From NCBI GenBank assembly GCA_027625915.1, contig JANTQA010000018.1:96001-160000 (forward strand): 64,000 bases of DNA. Reading direction: 5' to 3'. This DNA is from Anaeramoeba flamelloides. Taxonomy: Eukaryota; Metamonada; Anaeramoebidae. Positions 1 to 10,615 of the stretch are shown here, one piece after another; the stretch's first letter is position 1, and every line of letters starts with the position of its first letter. A model generated the notes under the pieces. That model was not told the origin of the DNA and ran no database searches. It saw nothing but the letters and a program-made list of their open reading frames with translations. Position numbers and translations under genes: made by a program.

Positions 1-99
1 TGGTTGCAAACCTTCAAAGGAAACATAACCGAAAATTAATTTATCAAACTTTTCAAAATCAGATTTTGTTCTTCTTTCAAGTAAACCTTTCTGAGGCAT
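1..99 (-). CDS. N-terminal part of an unknown protein, cut by the window edge
   Basis: An ATG on the minus strand at 99-97 opens a frame that stays open for 33 codons to the left edge, beginning MPQKGLLERRTKSDFEKF. Amino-acid use (mixed charged and hydrophobic residues, few Asn/Ile runs) is more gene-like than the surrounding AT-rich DNA. I do not recognise the family. It is divergent from the membrane-protein gene that starts at 204, leaving about 100 bp for a shared promoter. It could be a chance frame because only 33 codons are visible; the left neighbouring sequence would decide. Confidence 0.4.
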   Translation of the reverse strand, partial: MPQKGLLERRTKSDFEKFDKLIFGYVSFEGLQP

Positions 100-203
100 T
101 TTTAAATTAATAGAATTTGGTCAACTAACAAGAAATCTATCTTAAAATCTTTCGAGATCTTTTTTTATTTTTAATCAATTTTAGTTTGTTTATTTCTCTT
201 TCA

Positions 204-782
204 ATGGGTGAGAGTACTTGTTTCGTAATTTGTGTGCTTGTCTTCTTTCTCGCACTGCTTACTGGATCTTCAATCTGGACTGGTGTTGAGCGATCGTATC
301 GCAATAAATTTTATCAAATAGGGTGCAAAGTGATTCACAAATCTTATCAAACAGAGCAATACACGAAAAGCGACGGTTCATGTGATGGCAAGGAAACAAC
401 AAATTACCAATCGCAAGTCAATGTGGAATATTTTTATGACAAAAAGGATTATCAGAATATTACTCTATGCAATTTCGGCTCTGTGTGTCTTGTTTCGAAA
501 GGAAGTGATTGTGAGGTGGAGAAATGCGACCCCGACTCACGCACTCACACAGAGTGCAGAAAGCAAATTGATCCTTCATTGTCAGATTTTTATGACAAAT
601 ATAAACTCTCACAGGTTTATGACTGCTTGGTAAATAAAGACAACCCCGATCAAATCGCAATGGAGATACCAACCCACAACCTTAAATGGACCCTTTTTTT
701 ATGGATCCCCTGTGGGATTTTCTTTTTATGTCTCGTGATTGGTGGTCCTTTGATGTGTGCACTGGAGGGATTCTCAATGTAG
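204..782 (+). CDS. Two-span membrane protein with Cys-rich loop, unknown function
   Basis: A 192-residue protein from the ATG at 204 (a TTG 18 bases upstream is in frame, but the ATG is preferred). Residues about 5-25 are a strong hydrophobic segment, followed by a roughly 135-residue polar loop and a second hydrophobic segment at about 163-187 (core IPCGIFFLCLVIGG). The loop holds eight cysteines and an N-glycosylation sequon (NIT), so it is probably lumenal or extracellular with disulfides, with both ends cytosolic. This topology recalls BK-channel beta-subunit-like and similar two-span loop proteins, but I see no decisive motif and give no function. GC content is clearly higher than the flanks. 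A pyrimidine-rich stretch ending in TTTTAG at 160-184 could be an intron acceptor just before the start. An AATAAA-like signal lies near 850. Confidence 0.75.
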   Translation: MGESTCFVICVLVFFLALLTGSSIWTGVERSYRNKFYQIGCKVIHKSYQTEQYTKSDGSCDGKETTNYQSQVNVEYFYDKKDYQNITLCNFGSVCLVSKGSDCEVEKCDPDSRTHTECRKQIDPSLSDFYDKYKLSQVYDCLVNKDNPDQIAMEIPTHNLKWTLFLWIPCGIFFLCLVIGGPLMCALEGFSM

Positions 783-901
783 GTTGTAAATTTTGATTTG
801 GTTTTGAATCTTGTTTTTTTTCTCCCAAGAGTGAAACCAAGATCCGACAAAATAAAGAACTTGAAACACAAAACAGTAAGCTCGGGTTAAGTGTCCATTT
901 G

Positions 902-934
<33 letters not shown>

Positions 935-1188
935 TCATTTTTTCAAATCAACTCTTTAAGATTTTTCATTTTGTTTTTTAAGGGAGTTGTATTTTTTGAA
1001 AAATAAAATTAAATCTTGTCAAGATCTTAATAATTTTTTTTTGTAATTTGTGTTTCGACTTATGAAATGGATGAGTTAACCTCCTTTAAACAATTTATTA
1101 ATTTGATTCTCGTTTTTGAAATTCAAAATTTACATGTTTCCAATATAAAACCAAAACAAGTAATCTATTATTTTATTTCACAATTAAG
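783..1188. other. Gene 3' flank and poly-T, then left part of an old element
   Basis: Holds the 3' flank of the membrane-protein gene, a T-run of about 30 at 902-932, and from about 940 sequence shared with 28,445-28,655. No gene seen. Confidence 0.6.
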
Positions 1189-1613
1189 TTAAGGACTATC
1201 TAAAATAAAGCCACCACGGGGTCTTACAAATTAAAACATCAGTGAATTAGACTCAATATTTCTTGAGATCCAGAAGAACTATAAAATTCCAAAAATTTAG
1301 GAATAGATAAAATTTGGAAAAATCATTTAATTTATTGGAAGATGGTAGCAAAAACCAAACCCTGTTTCTTCTAATTGAAGTATTGTATAGTTTCAAATAA
1401 AAACCTCTGAATAAAGGGAATTCCAACAAAAATGGTTGGGTTGTGGGTTTTTGCTACCATCTTCCAATAAATTAAATGATTTTTCCAAATTTTATCTATT
1501 CCTAAATTTTTGGAATTTTATAGTTCTTCTGATCTCAAGAAATATTGAGTCTAATTCTCTGATGTTTTAATTTGTAAGACCCCCGTGTTGAAGTTATTTT
1601 AGATAATCCTTAA
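1189..1613. mobile_element. TTAA-flanked MITE with ~165-bp inverted arms
   Basis: Left arm about 1193-1358 and right arm about 1446-1609 are near-perfect inverted repeats around a short spacer; outer ends read GGACTATCTAAAATAA and, inverted, GGATTATCTAAAATAA. TTAA lies directly at both ends (1189-1192 and 1610-1613). The paralogous sequence at 28,621-28,670 carries a single TTAA (28,652-28,655) at the same point, which is the empty site. This is direct evidence for a TTAA target duplication, as in piggyBac-type elements. No coding capacity. Confidence 0.88.
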
Positions 1614-2190
1614 TTCATGCAAATGGGAAAATATATTTTTCTTTATAAACTCTTTTTCAGTCAAAGGGAACAGTTTTATTGAAGAAATGGAAGACATTCT
1701 ATGAGTTTAATTCATTATACTCTTATCGAACTAAAATTTTCAATTTTTAGATCAAAATCATTTTTTCGCCTTTTGTAAAAATTTTTTTTTTTGATTTTGT
1801 AAATTTTTTTTTTTTTATTTTTTGTTTTTTTCTTTTTATTTACAAAATTAAATTTAAAAAAAATATTTGAAAACCCAAATAAACATTAAGAAAAGTTAGG
1901 CTTTGTATTTTCTTTTAAAATTTATACATTTACAAGTAAAAAATCTTATTATCAAAAATTTTAATTTCCTAAAGAAATTGAGAATTTTGCACTAAACATA
2001 CCAAAAAAAAGGGGTTAAAAATTTTTTTTAACAGTTTTTTTTTTTTTTTGAAATTTCTGGTTTGTTCAGGTATTTCTTTTATAATTATCGACTCTTATCC
2101 GAAGTTTATTATTTCTCGTATTTCTAAACAATCTAAGTTTGGTTGATTCTTAAAAATAAAGTGACTTTTTCATTTTTGGATGGGCACTTT
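1614..2190. other. AT-rich segment absent from the paralogous copy
   Basis: Flanking sequence on both sides aligns with 28,656-28,700, but these ~570 bases do not, so they are an insertion here or a deletion there. T- and A-runs, no reading frame, no clear inverted ends. Confidence 0.4.
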
Positions 2191-2794
2191 GAGTGAAATG
2201 GAGTTTATATTGGAAAGTATTGATTTGGAAAGTGTATTTTTTATTGAGTGTTTTTTTTTTGATTAATATTTCAATTCAAATATCAGCTGATGAAACTAAT
2301 TAAGGTATATCTGATTCAATAAATGAATATTTGGTAGAAGATTAACAACACTTTATCAATTAAATTGAGATCTAGTATGTCTAAAAAATTAATTCTTAAA
2401 GGTTTTTAAAAAAGTTGCAAAAAATTGTGAAAAAATGAAAAAAAATTGTAATAAAATTTTCAATTTTAAACAATTTTTTTAACAAATTGTTTGGTCTTAT
2501 TCACAAGAATCCTTATACCAATTCAAAACATTTTTGTCAGAAAAAAATTGATTTTGAATTTTGAGGATTAAATTACTTAATATTTCCAAATATCTTATCT
2601 AAAAATTTTATTTTGAAAAATAGAATTTCATCTTATAACAAAAATAAAATTTCTAGGTAACAAGTTTAAATTGTGCTAAAACTTTAATTATTATAACTAC
2701 CATTCTTAAAAAAATACAATTATTTTTTAATCCTTTCAATATATCAATTTAATTGAGTTAACCAAAAGTATCATCTCAAAATTGAAAAAAAAAA

Positions 2795-4200
2795 TCTTTT
2801 ATTTTTTATTTTTATTTATTGAGGAGGAAGTGTAAATTACACTCTAAGTACCCTTGTACTTAAATTACATTTCCGAAATTTAAGCGTAAAATCATAGATT
2901 CTACAATTATTAATTAACGAAAATAATTTCAAACTATCATGCTTTGAAATTAGTTCATTAAAATTTAATTCTTTTAACTTTTTCAGAAAAATTAATCTAT
3001 CTTTTTCATAGGAAGTACATACTGATAATAAAATTATCAATATTTTCTATTATTTCCTCGTGTTCATATTTTAAACATAAAGGACAAAATTTATTTGAAT
3101 TTTTATTAATTACATAATAATATCTAACCAAGCAGTTGGTAAATGTTCCGAATTTTAGAATTGTTGAACTTGATGGATAACTTCAATTTCTTTGATTAAT
3201 GAATAATTTTTTTGGTTTTTAATTATAGTGAAAAATTTTGTGGAGTGTCGTTAAGTGCCTAGCTTGTTTTTAATTTTTGAAATTAAACGAAAATTTTGAA
3301 TTTTTCTTTTTATTTCTCAAATTAAAAAAAAACTAAAGGCGGTTTTCCAAAATTTAAAAGAATAGAGTTAAATCAAAGATTTTAGTCAATTCTTTTGAAT
3401 TTTGGAAAACCTAACGACACTTCCAACTGGTAGAATTCAACAACTCATTATAATTATAATTATAAATTTCAATTTTAAGAAGATTAAAACTCTTTGAATT
3501 CCGATTAATTTTATTGTTTATTCTTGGATTAAATTTTATTAGTTTTTCCAGAAAGGGTGAGATAATTTTTTAATTTTTTTTTGAATTTGAATTTGAATTT
3601 ATTGATTGATATTACCAAATTTTCGAATTCGAATTCTGTTTTGTAAATAATAACTGGTGTGTTTCTGTTTATTTTACATATTTTAGTAATACATGTATTA
3701 ATCCAAGAGTTTAAATAGTTTAGGGTTGTTATTTTATAATTATATATTTCTAATCCATGTGTTAATTGATTTAATATAAAAGATTGTTATAATCTAATTT
3801 TTAAATTATTTGGTTAGTAAATTATTATTGAATAATTATTTACAGCTGTCATAAGTTTCTTTTTCCTTTTTCAGATTATAAACTAAAATTGAAATTTTTT
3901 CCAAATAAATACCCAAATATTTAATCTTTGATAAATTTTGAGTAATTTCTGTTTTGTCTTTGTTAGGTTTTAATCCAAATTGGACAATTACTTGATATAT
4001 TAAAATTAATTTTTCATTTATCTGATTCATATTCCCTTTTATGATTAAAACTTAAACCATCTACAAACATCTGACAATGATTTGTTAATGGTATTATTTT
4101 TAATAAAAGAAAATGTGAAACCAGAGCATATATAATCGGTAATAAGGGATCCACTTGGTATATACCGAGTCCTTCACCTTGATAATATTTAAAAATCTTT
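2795..4200 (-). mobile_element. LINE remnant, 5'-truncated, RT and C-terminal parts
   Basis: Minus-strand non-LTR retrotransposon remnant. From its 5' side it holds degenerate reverse-transcriptase motifs: a QGDPLSP-like box (read as QVDPLLP) and a YADD-like box (FVDG) near 4060-4165, then a thumb-like segment at 3836-4030 (KTEIT...IKYLGIYL), and a C-terminal segment at 2837-3040. The 3' end (about 2820-2900) has the hairpin GTGTAAATTACAC shared with remnants at 20.8, 36.9, 37.6 and 38.7 kb. It is interrupted by stops, frame changes and a palindromic insertion (3244-3421), so it is long dead. Similar short sequences (AATCTTTA-like) at about 2795 and 5427 may be its target duplication. Confidence 0.8.
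3244..3421. repeat. Palindromic GTCGTTAGG-family element in the LINE remnant
   Basis: The element begins AGTGTCGTTA and ends TAACGACACT, a perfect 10-bp inverted pair. Inside are two further hairpins: one of A/T-rich TTTTTAATTTTTGAAAT type and one around ATTCTTTTGAATTTTGGAAAA. Right of it the LINE resumes with TTCCAACTGG. No coding frame. Related copies are at 4.3-5.3, 9.8-11.4 and 38.0-38.3 kb. Confidence 0.7.
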
Positions 4201-5435
4201 ATTTTATTTTATTTATTTATTTAGAGAAAGGAGTAATTAAAGAAAAATTATCAAATAATTAAAAAAAAGAGAAGAAGAAAAAGAATTAAAATATGTATAA
4301 AAAATAAAATTATCATTTTCATGACCAAATTAAAAACTATCCACTGTCGTTAGGTTTTTCAGGATTTAAAAGAATTGAGTAAATTCTTTGATTTTTGAAT
4401 TCTTTCGAATTCTGGAAAACTGCGGTTAGCTTTTTTTTAATTTGAGAAATAAAAAGAAAAATTCATGAATTTTATTTTTATATCTAAAATTAAAAAAAAG
4501 TGCCGTAAGATTTCCTTGAGTTTTCTGTTTATTTGGAAAATAGATAGATTTTTGTTATGTTTTTTTTCAGTTTTCTATTTATTTATAAAGTGTTCTTGGG
4601 TTTTTTTGAGGTTTTCTTTTTTATTTGTGAAGTTTTCTAGGTTTTTTTGAGGTTTTCTAAACCCCTTTCCAAAAATTTGGACACACCCAAAATCAAAAAT
4701 AGGAAAACAAAAACTCAATTTATTGTATTTTTCCAAACCTAATATAAAACCAAATTTAAGTAAATTAGTATTAGTGTTTTAATAAGTAATCATTTTAACC
4801 CAAATAAAAGAAAACAATATAAAACTCCAAAATAAAAACAGGTTTATCTAAATTTCAAAATAATGAAACGAGCTGAACAAAAAATGTATTGGTAAATTTG
4901 TTGAAATTTCACCAACAATTGTTGATCGATCAAATGATAAGATACCATCTACCAATTATATGTGATTTTCCAATTTAACAAACTCAACAGTAACTTTCTA
5001 TTAACCATTGAAAAAAATTTTGAGATCTAACGAAACAGATTAGGTAACTGAAAAAAAGGAAATGAAAACAAAACAAAAAAGCCAAAAAATGAAATAGTTA
5101 TAAAAATTAAAATTCTTTCCAATTTGAATTTAAAGTTTAGTAATGATGTTCTTTCCACTGTTTAAACTGTGTCCAAATAATTGGAATCTAGTTTATTTTA
5201 TTTGGAAAATCTATTTTTTTTTTCCAAATAAATAGAAGACTCAAAAAAACCTAACTAAAATCTATTGATTTTCTAAATAAAATCGAAAACCTCAAGAAAA
5301 CCTAGACACTTGACGGCACTCTACGGCACGTGTTGATTGTCCCCTGAATACACATGAGGAGTAAAAACCCGATAGAAAGATTATCGATTATAAATAGAAA
5401 TTCCACAATCCGTGATTAATAATTGGTAAAAAACA
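4201..5435. repeat. Composite of foldback-arm and GTCGTTAGG palindromic repeats
   Basis: 4221-4310 resembles the arm of the foldback element at 9,690-9,780. From about 4342 (GTCGTTAGGTTTTTC) to 5332 (ACGGCACTCTACGGCAC) there are repeated TTTTCTTGAGTTTTCTGTTTA-type blocks in both orientations plus stretches of unassigned AT-rich DNA. It ends where the paralogous element sequence resumes (about 5436). No gene. Confidence 0.5.
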
Positions 5436-5745
5436 ATCTTTATATTCATATTACTGGTAACAAAAACAATTTTTTGTTGTATAATAATGAACAAAATTGC
5501 AATAAACGGGGTAAAAAATTGTTATAATATCAGAAATAAAATCAATTTTAAAAGTTTTCAATTTCAGAAAAAATGGAAAAAAAATTGATCTCACTAAAAT
5601 AATTTTCTTTTATGGCTTTCTTAGTATATCAAAAATTTTTGACACTCTGTATATACAAAATTTTTAAGTAGAGAATACCACCAATAACATCTGTTAAAAA
5701 AATTACCTTGTTACAATAGAAGACTGATCCCTTAACATTTTTTCA

Positions 5746-6286
5746 CTTTTTTCGATTTAACAAAATATAAAAGTTTGAAAAGTTCTAAACTCTTTTTAAT
5801 AAACTGTACACTAGAAATAATTATTACTCTGATTTTTTAGTATTCATGAAAGCCAGTGTCTTTGAAAAAAAAATATGAAATGAATAAAAAAAATAGTAGA
5901 ATTTTTACAAAGTTTCATTCAATTGTCAAAAAAATAACTGATCAACTAAAATAAAAACAAAATTTTTTGAGATTTGGATTTTAATTAGTTTAAAGGAAGT
6001 TGGTGTATTTTCCCATTTTTGAAAAGGTGAATTGTTAGACCATTATTGAAATTTATTTTTTTTTAAAAAATTTTATGAAAAATATGATCCTTGTCAATGA
6101 ATATCAAACACTTGTTTCAAAATAAAATTCCTGTTTTTTTTTTCTTCTTGTTCAAATGTAAAATACAACATACAACAGCCAATTTAATATATCTTTGGTT
6201 GATTGAATGTTGATAGTAACTCATTGATATTTTAAAAGTGAATTTTAAATTATGAATGGAATTTGTGGAAAATTTTTTTAATTTTT
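5746..6286. other. AT-rich DNA without recognisable feature
   Basis: Long A- and T-runs and short stop-rich frames. A CAGCCAATTT motif near 6176 resembles the end of the TA-flanked element family but has no partner. Nothing else seen. Confidence 0.4.
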
Positions 6287-7014
6287 TTAAATTATTTTTT
6301 TTCTTCTCTTTTTTATATTTAATGAAATTTTCTTTTCATTACTCCTTTCTCTGGCTAATAATTTTTTTTCCAAATTTTTTGCTTTTTTAATTAGAAAAAT
6401 TTTAGTGCCATTTTAAAAAAAAATTGGGTCATTAAAAAAAATTGGGTAAGTCAAAAATTTGTTTTCATTTTTTAAATAGTAAATATTAGCATAATGATTT
6501 TTAATTAAAGTAAAATTTTATATACAAATCTTACATTTCAGAAAATCCAAATTCATTATCAATAATAATTTACAAAGGTAATATTAAATTATTGCATTGA
6601 GTCCTTTTTGGATTACAGTGGAACTCTAAAAAAGAAAATTTTACTTTTAATTGTAAACTTTACTAAAAATTTATATTAATTATTTGTTATTAGATTACAT
6701 TCCAAGACCAAGTTATTGATTGTTTGAGAAGACCAAAAATTAATAATTGTTTTAAATTAAAGTTTGTCTATGGGTATTTTTAGAATTTAAACGGTTTCTG
6801 AAATCTTAATATCTGGTTATTTTGAAATTTTGAAAAAACTAGTGGAAAAAATCCCTTTTTTAAAAAAAATAGCTTTTTTGGAAGATTTTATGATTCAATT
6901 TGGTTTAAAAGGATATTTAAGATCAACCTTGATAAATATGCTTTATTAAATAATGATAAATATATTTTTGAATTAATAGATTTTGATATTTCATCATAAA
7001 TAGTTCTCTTATTT

Positions 7015-8022
7015 TTGGTGAAATTCATTTCAGACCCCAATAAAAAAAAAATAATAACTCAGGAAAAAAACAAAAACTGGGAAAAAATCTTAGAAAAAAT
7101 TAATTCTGAATTCAAATTAAATAACATCAATTGGTGGAAACACTACAACCAAATAAGAGGGAACAACCTCAAAATGATAAAAAATAACAACAAAATGGAA
7201 AAAGAATACCAAGAACACATCAACTCAATTAAAAAAGAAATTAACTCTGAATTCTTAATAGAAATTGAGAACTCAGAGAATTTATATAAAACGGAAAAAC
7301 CAGAAAAGATCACATTCAAGTTAGAAGAAATCGAAGAACAAATTAAAAGGACAAAAAATAAATCGGTCAAGGAATTTGAAAAGATTTACTTATACAAAAA
7401 AGATCCTAGAAAAAAAGAGGATGTAAATTATAAAAAAACTTATAAAAAATTCATAGAAATTTTACAAAGAAACTTCCAAAATTGGCTAGAAAACCCAAAT
7501 AAAAAAAACTTAAACCTTATTAAAGATAGAGACCTCCTATTTATTCACAAAAAAGGAGATGAAGGAATAACTCTCAACTAGAGACCTATCTCAATCAACA
7601 ACGCATTAGCCAGGATTTTTCTAAAAATGATATATAAAAAAATAGAGAAATCTTGGGAGTACATAGATTCTGCCCAATTTGGATTCAGAAAACACTATGA
7701 CACTAGGATTGCAGTCAAAAACTTTCTCACTAAATTTGAAAAAATCAAAAAAAGGAACAGATATAAGGAAACATGGGCAGTCACAATAGACCTGGCGAAA
7801 TGTTTTGACTCAGTACCCCACAATCTGATAATCAAAACCATCCCAAAATTCATCAAAGATCCTATAATAAAAATATTCATTACAAAATACTACGAAGGAG
7901 GGGGAACTGGAGTCTATCAGGGAGATCCATTATCCCCGATTCTATTCGCATTTATCAGTCACTTCCTCCTAAAAAAAATCAGACCACATACATACATACC
8001 CAAATGTATGCAGATGATCTAA
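7015..8022 (+). pseudogene. LINE ORF2: linker and reverse transcriptase, first part
   Basis: One frame carries the segment before the RT (NNINWWKHYNQIRGNNLK, shared with the 55.4-kb LINE), then RT blocks: a LLFIHKKGDEG box, FGFRKHYDTRIAV, VTIDLAKCFDSVPHN with the first catalytic Asp, and GVYQGDPLSPILFAF. A single TAG (7579-7581) interrupts it where the related LINE has Tyr in the sequence LNYRPISI. The frame shifts just before the YADD box, in the repetitive CATACATACATAC stretch near 7990, and continues in the next entry. Broken and not autonomous, because no endonuclease is present. Confidence 0.88.
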
Positions 8023-9395
8023 TACTGATAATGAAAGGTAAAGGAATTGATGAAATTAAAGAAAAACTAGAGTCTCAAATATACCCAGTAATAACTAAAT
8101 TTGGACTCACAATTAACGCAAAAAAGACAGAGATAACTAACAAATTGAAAACAATTAAATATCTCGGAATATGGCTAAACAAACTAATCCATATTAAAAA
8201 GAACTTGGAAAAAGCAGATGAAAACTTTAATAAGTATATTTATATATACGCTAATGAAAAACTCTCAAATGCCCTTAGAATACAGCTTTTCAAAGCTGTT
8301 ATTCTACCCCAAGTACTTTATGGATTAGATGTGTTTAATCTTTTGGATTCAGATATCAAAAAAATTGATATCTGGATAAATAAAAAATTAAAAAAAATCC
8401 TAAAATTACTAGTGGGTACCCCGACAGATATTATTAAATGGGAAACTAGAACAGAACCCACTAGTCATATGATACTAAAAAGAAAAGGCAACTTTATCAA
8501 AAAGCTTAAATCATTAAAACTAAATCATCTAGCAAATGATTTAACTTTACCCCAAATAACAGGGATAGACTGGGAAAACATGAATAAAAAAGATCTTAAA
8601 AAAAAATTCATTCTAATCCACATAAAAAAAATCCAAAACAAAATTTCATCTTCGCGAGAAGATGAAAATTGGAAACTCAAAAAATACCTTGAATTATCAC
8701 AATTTCCAGACAACTTTAGAGATAAACAGTCTTACCTAAATTGGAAATCATCAAAAACACTATTCAAACTGAAAGCCTTTACTAATGGATTGAATAGATA
8801 TTCCTACAGATGGGAAAAGGAGATCAAATCCAAAATATGCCCATGCTGCAAAAATGAAATTGATGATATAGATCACTTTATTTGGAAATGCAAAAAATAC
8901 AGAAGGAGCAGAACTCAATGGAAAAATGAACTTAGAAAATTAAAAAATTTAGACTTAAATTTTTTAAACAAGGAAGACACCAAAGAATTATTTAGAAAAA
9001 TGAACGAAAAAAAAATCTACGACATAACCATAGATTTTTTGATCGCAAACATGACACAACATGCTCTGAGGAAAAAGGATCTAAAAACCAAATAAAAAGA
9101 CTCCAAAAACCTCCGACCATTATTCTACCTTCCTAACTTAAAAATCTCTCTCTTCTTATCTCTCTTAATTTTTTTTTCACTCCTCTCTTTTTTCTTTTTT
9201 TCTTTTTTTTCTCTCTTTTTTTCCTCTTATAGTTATTTAGGGAAACTATTTCTTGTTTAAAAATCTTTTAAAGACTGTGTCTAACACTCTTTGATTTAAA
9301 AGTCACAAATATAGTCAATCCAAAATTCTCTCTTTCACAAATTAAATGTGTTTACACACTTAATCCTTATCAATAAACTCAGTTCTCTTATTTTT
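7017..9395 (+). mobile_element. 5'-truncated LINE with 15-bp target duplication
   Basis: The 15-mer AGTTCTCTTATTTTT occurs at 7002-7016 and 9381-9395, exactly at the two edges of the LINE sequence, and serves as the target-site duplication. The element lacks the endonuclease and starts in the linker before the reverse transcriptase. Its 3' untranslated region (9096-9380) ends in TATCAATAAACTC with no poly-A, the same terminus as the full-length LINE at 53,097. The insertion sits inside the foldback element, so it is the younger of the two. Confidence 0.88.
8004..9095 (+). pseudogene. LINE ORF2: RT active site, thumb and C-terminal Cys-His motif
   Basis: Begins at the catalytic box MYADDLILIM and runs 363 codons through KKTEI and IKYLGIWL (RT block 7), a thumb-like helical region and a C-terminal CPCCKNEIDDIDHFIWKC, a CX2C-X8-HX4C zinc-binding motif typical of LINE ORF2 ends. 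Both aspartates of the active site are present. The C-terminal part is Lys-rich and aligns by eye with the 53-kb, 23-kb and 37-kb LINE fragments. It lacks RNase H. The clade cannot be assigned by eye, but an APE-type (L1/Tx1-like) LINE is indicated by the endonuclease of the longer relatives. Confidence 0.9.
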
Positions 9396-9820
9396 CGAAC
9401 AGTTTACAATTAAAAGTAAATTTTTATTCTTTTAGATTTCCACAGCAATTCTAAATGGACAAAATTCAACAATTTAATATTACCTTTGTAAATTATTATT
9501 GATAATGAATTTGGATTTTCTGAAATGTAAGATTTGTTGATAAAATTTTACTTTGATCAAAAATAATTTTGCTAATATTTACTATTTAAAAAACGAAAAC
9601 AAATTTTTGACTTACCCAATTTTTTTTAATGAAACAAATTTTTTTCACAATGGCCAAAATTTACAAGATTTTTTTTGAAAAAAATTATAATTTTTATTTA
9701 GCTAGAGAAAGGAGTAATGAAAAGAAAATTTCATTAAATATAAAAAAGAGAAGAAAAAAAATAATTAAAAATATTAAAGTACAAAAATGTTATATTTATA
9801 TGATCATATTAAAAATTATG

Positions 9821-10615
9821 CACAGTCATTAGGTTTTCCAGGATTTGAAATAATTGAGAAAAATCCAAGATTTTTCTCCATACTTTTGAATTCTGGAAAA
9901 TTACCTTTAGTTTTTATAATTTGAGAAATAAAAGGAAAATTTCCTAAAATTTTATTTTTATATCTAAAATTAAAAAAAAGTGAAGTTAGGTTTTCTTGAG
10001 TTTTCTGTTTATTTCGATAATTGATAGATTTTTGTTAGGTTTTTTTTGAGGTTTTCTATTTTATTTATAAAATGTTTGATGTTTTTTTGGGGTTTTCCCT
10101 TTTATTTGTGAAGTGTTCTAGGGTTTTTTTTTGAGGTTTACTATTTTATTTGTGACGTATTCTAGGTTTTTTGGGTTTATTTCATTTTATGTTAGGTAAT
10201 CTATAGATTTTCGTGAGGTTTTTTTTTTTACTTTTAGAAATAAACTGAAAATTTATTAAAATGTTCTGTTTATTTCAAAAAGTAAAAAAACCCTAGAACA
10301 CTATACAAATAAAATAGAAAATTTCAAAAAAAAACCTAGAACACTTTACATATAAAACAGAAAATCTCAAGAAAAGCGCCATTAGTTTTTTTTTGTTTTA
10401 GAAATTAAAAGAAAATTTCAAAAATTTTCAATATATTTCAAAAATTATAAAAAACCGCCGTTAGGTTTTCTTGAGTTTTCTGTTTATTTTAAAAATCGAT
10501 AGATTTAACAAATAAAACAGAAAACCTCAAGAAACCTAAAATAATTTCAGAAATTAAAAAAAACCTAGGAACTCTACGGTACTTGACGGTACTCTGAGGT
10601 AGTCTACTGCACTTC
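9821..10615. repeat. GTCGTTAGG-family composite palindromic repeat
   Basis: Starts with CACAGTCATTAGGTTTTCC and ends with ACGGTACTTGACGGTACTC. Between are alternating blocks in direct and inverted orientation: ATTCTGGAAAA hairpins, TTGAGTTTTCTGTTTATTT, CTAGGTTTTTTTGAGG and their complements. No coding frame. Confidence 0.55.

Larger units (their letters stand above)
940..5745. mobile_element. Old, interrupted copy of the TA-flanked element seen whole at 28,329
   Basis: Three stretches here (about 940-1192, 2190-2795 and 5436-5745) match, in the same order and orientation, consecutive stretches of the 1.3-kb element at 28,329-29,623. Between them lie a TTAA MITE (1189-1613), a segment absent from the other copy (about 1620-2190) and a LINE remnant with palindromic repeats (about 2795-5435). 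The terminal inverted repeats of the intact copy are not recognisable here, so this copy is older or truncated. No transposase frame is visible in either copy, so the family is non-autonomous. Confidence 0.65.
6287..9770. mobile_element. Foldback element with ~370-bp arms, split by a LINE
   Basis: 6287-6665 and 9395-9770 are long inverted repeats of each other; matching landmarks include TCATTACTCCTTTCTCT, AATTGGGTAAGTCAAAAATT, ATTCATTATCAATAATAATT and ACTTTTAATTGTAAACT. Without the LINE (7017-9395) the element would be about 1.1 kb. No transposase frame of its own. A fragment of the outer arm also occurs at 4221-4310, so this is a repeat family. Confidence 0.78.

Noticed and set aside
940-5745. 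Region 0.9-5.7 kb as a third unit of the LRR gene duplication
   Set aside because: The match to 28.4-29.6 kb lies wholly inside a TA-flanked element with its own inverted ends, so it is a dispersed repeat and not part of the gene duplication.
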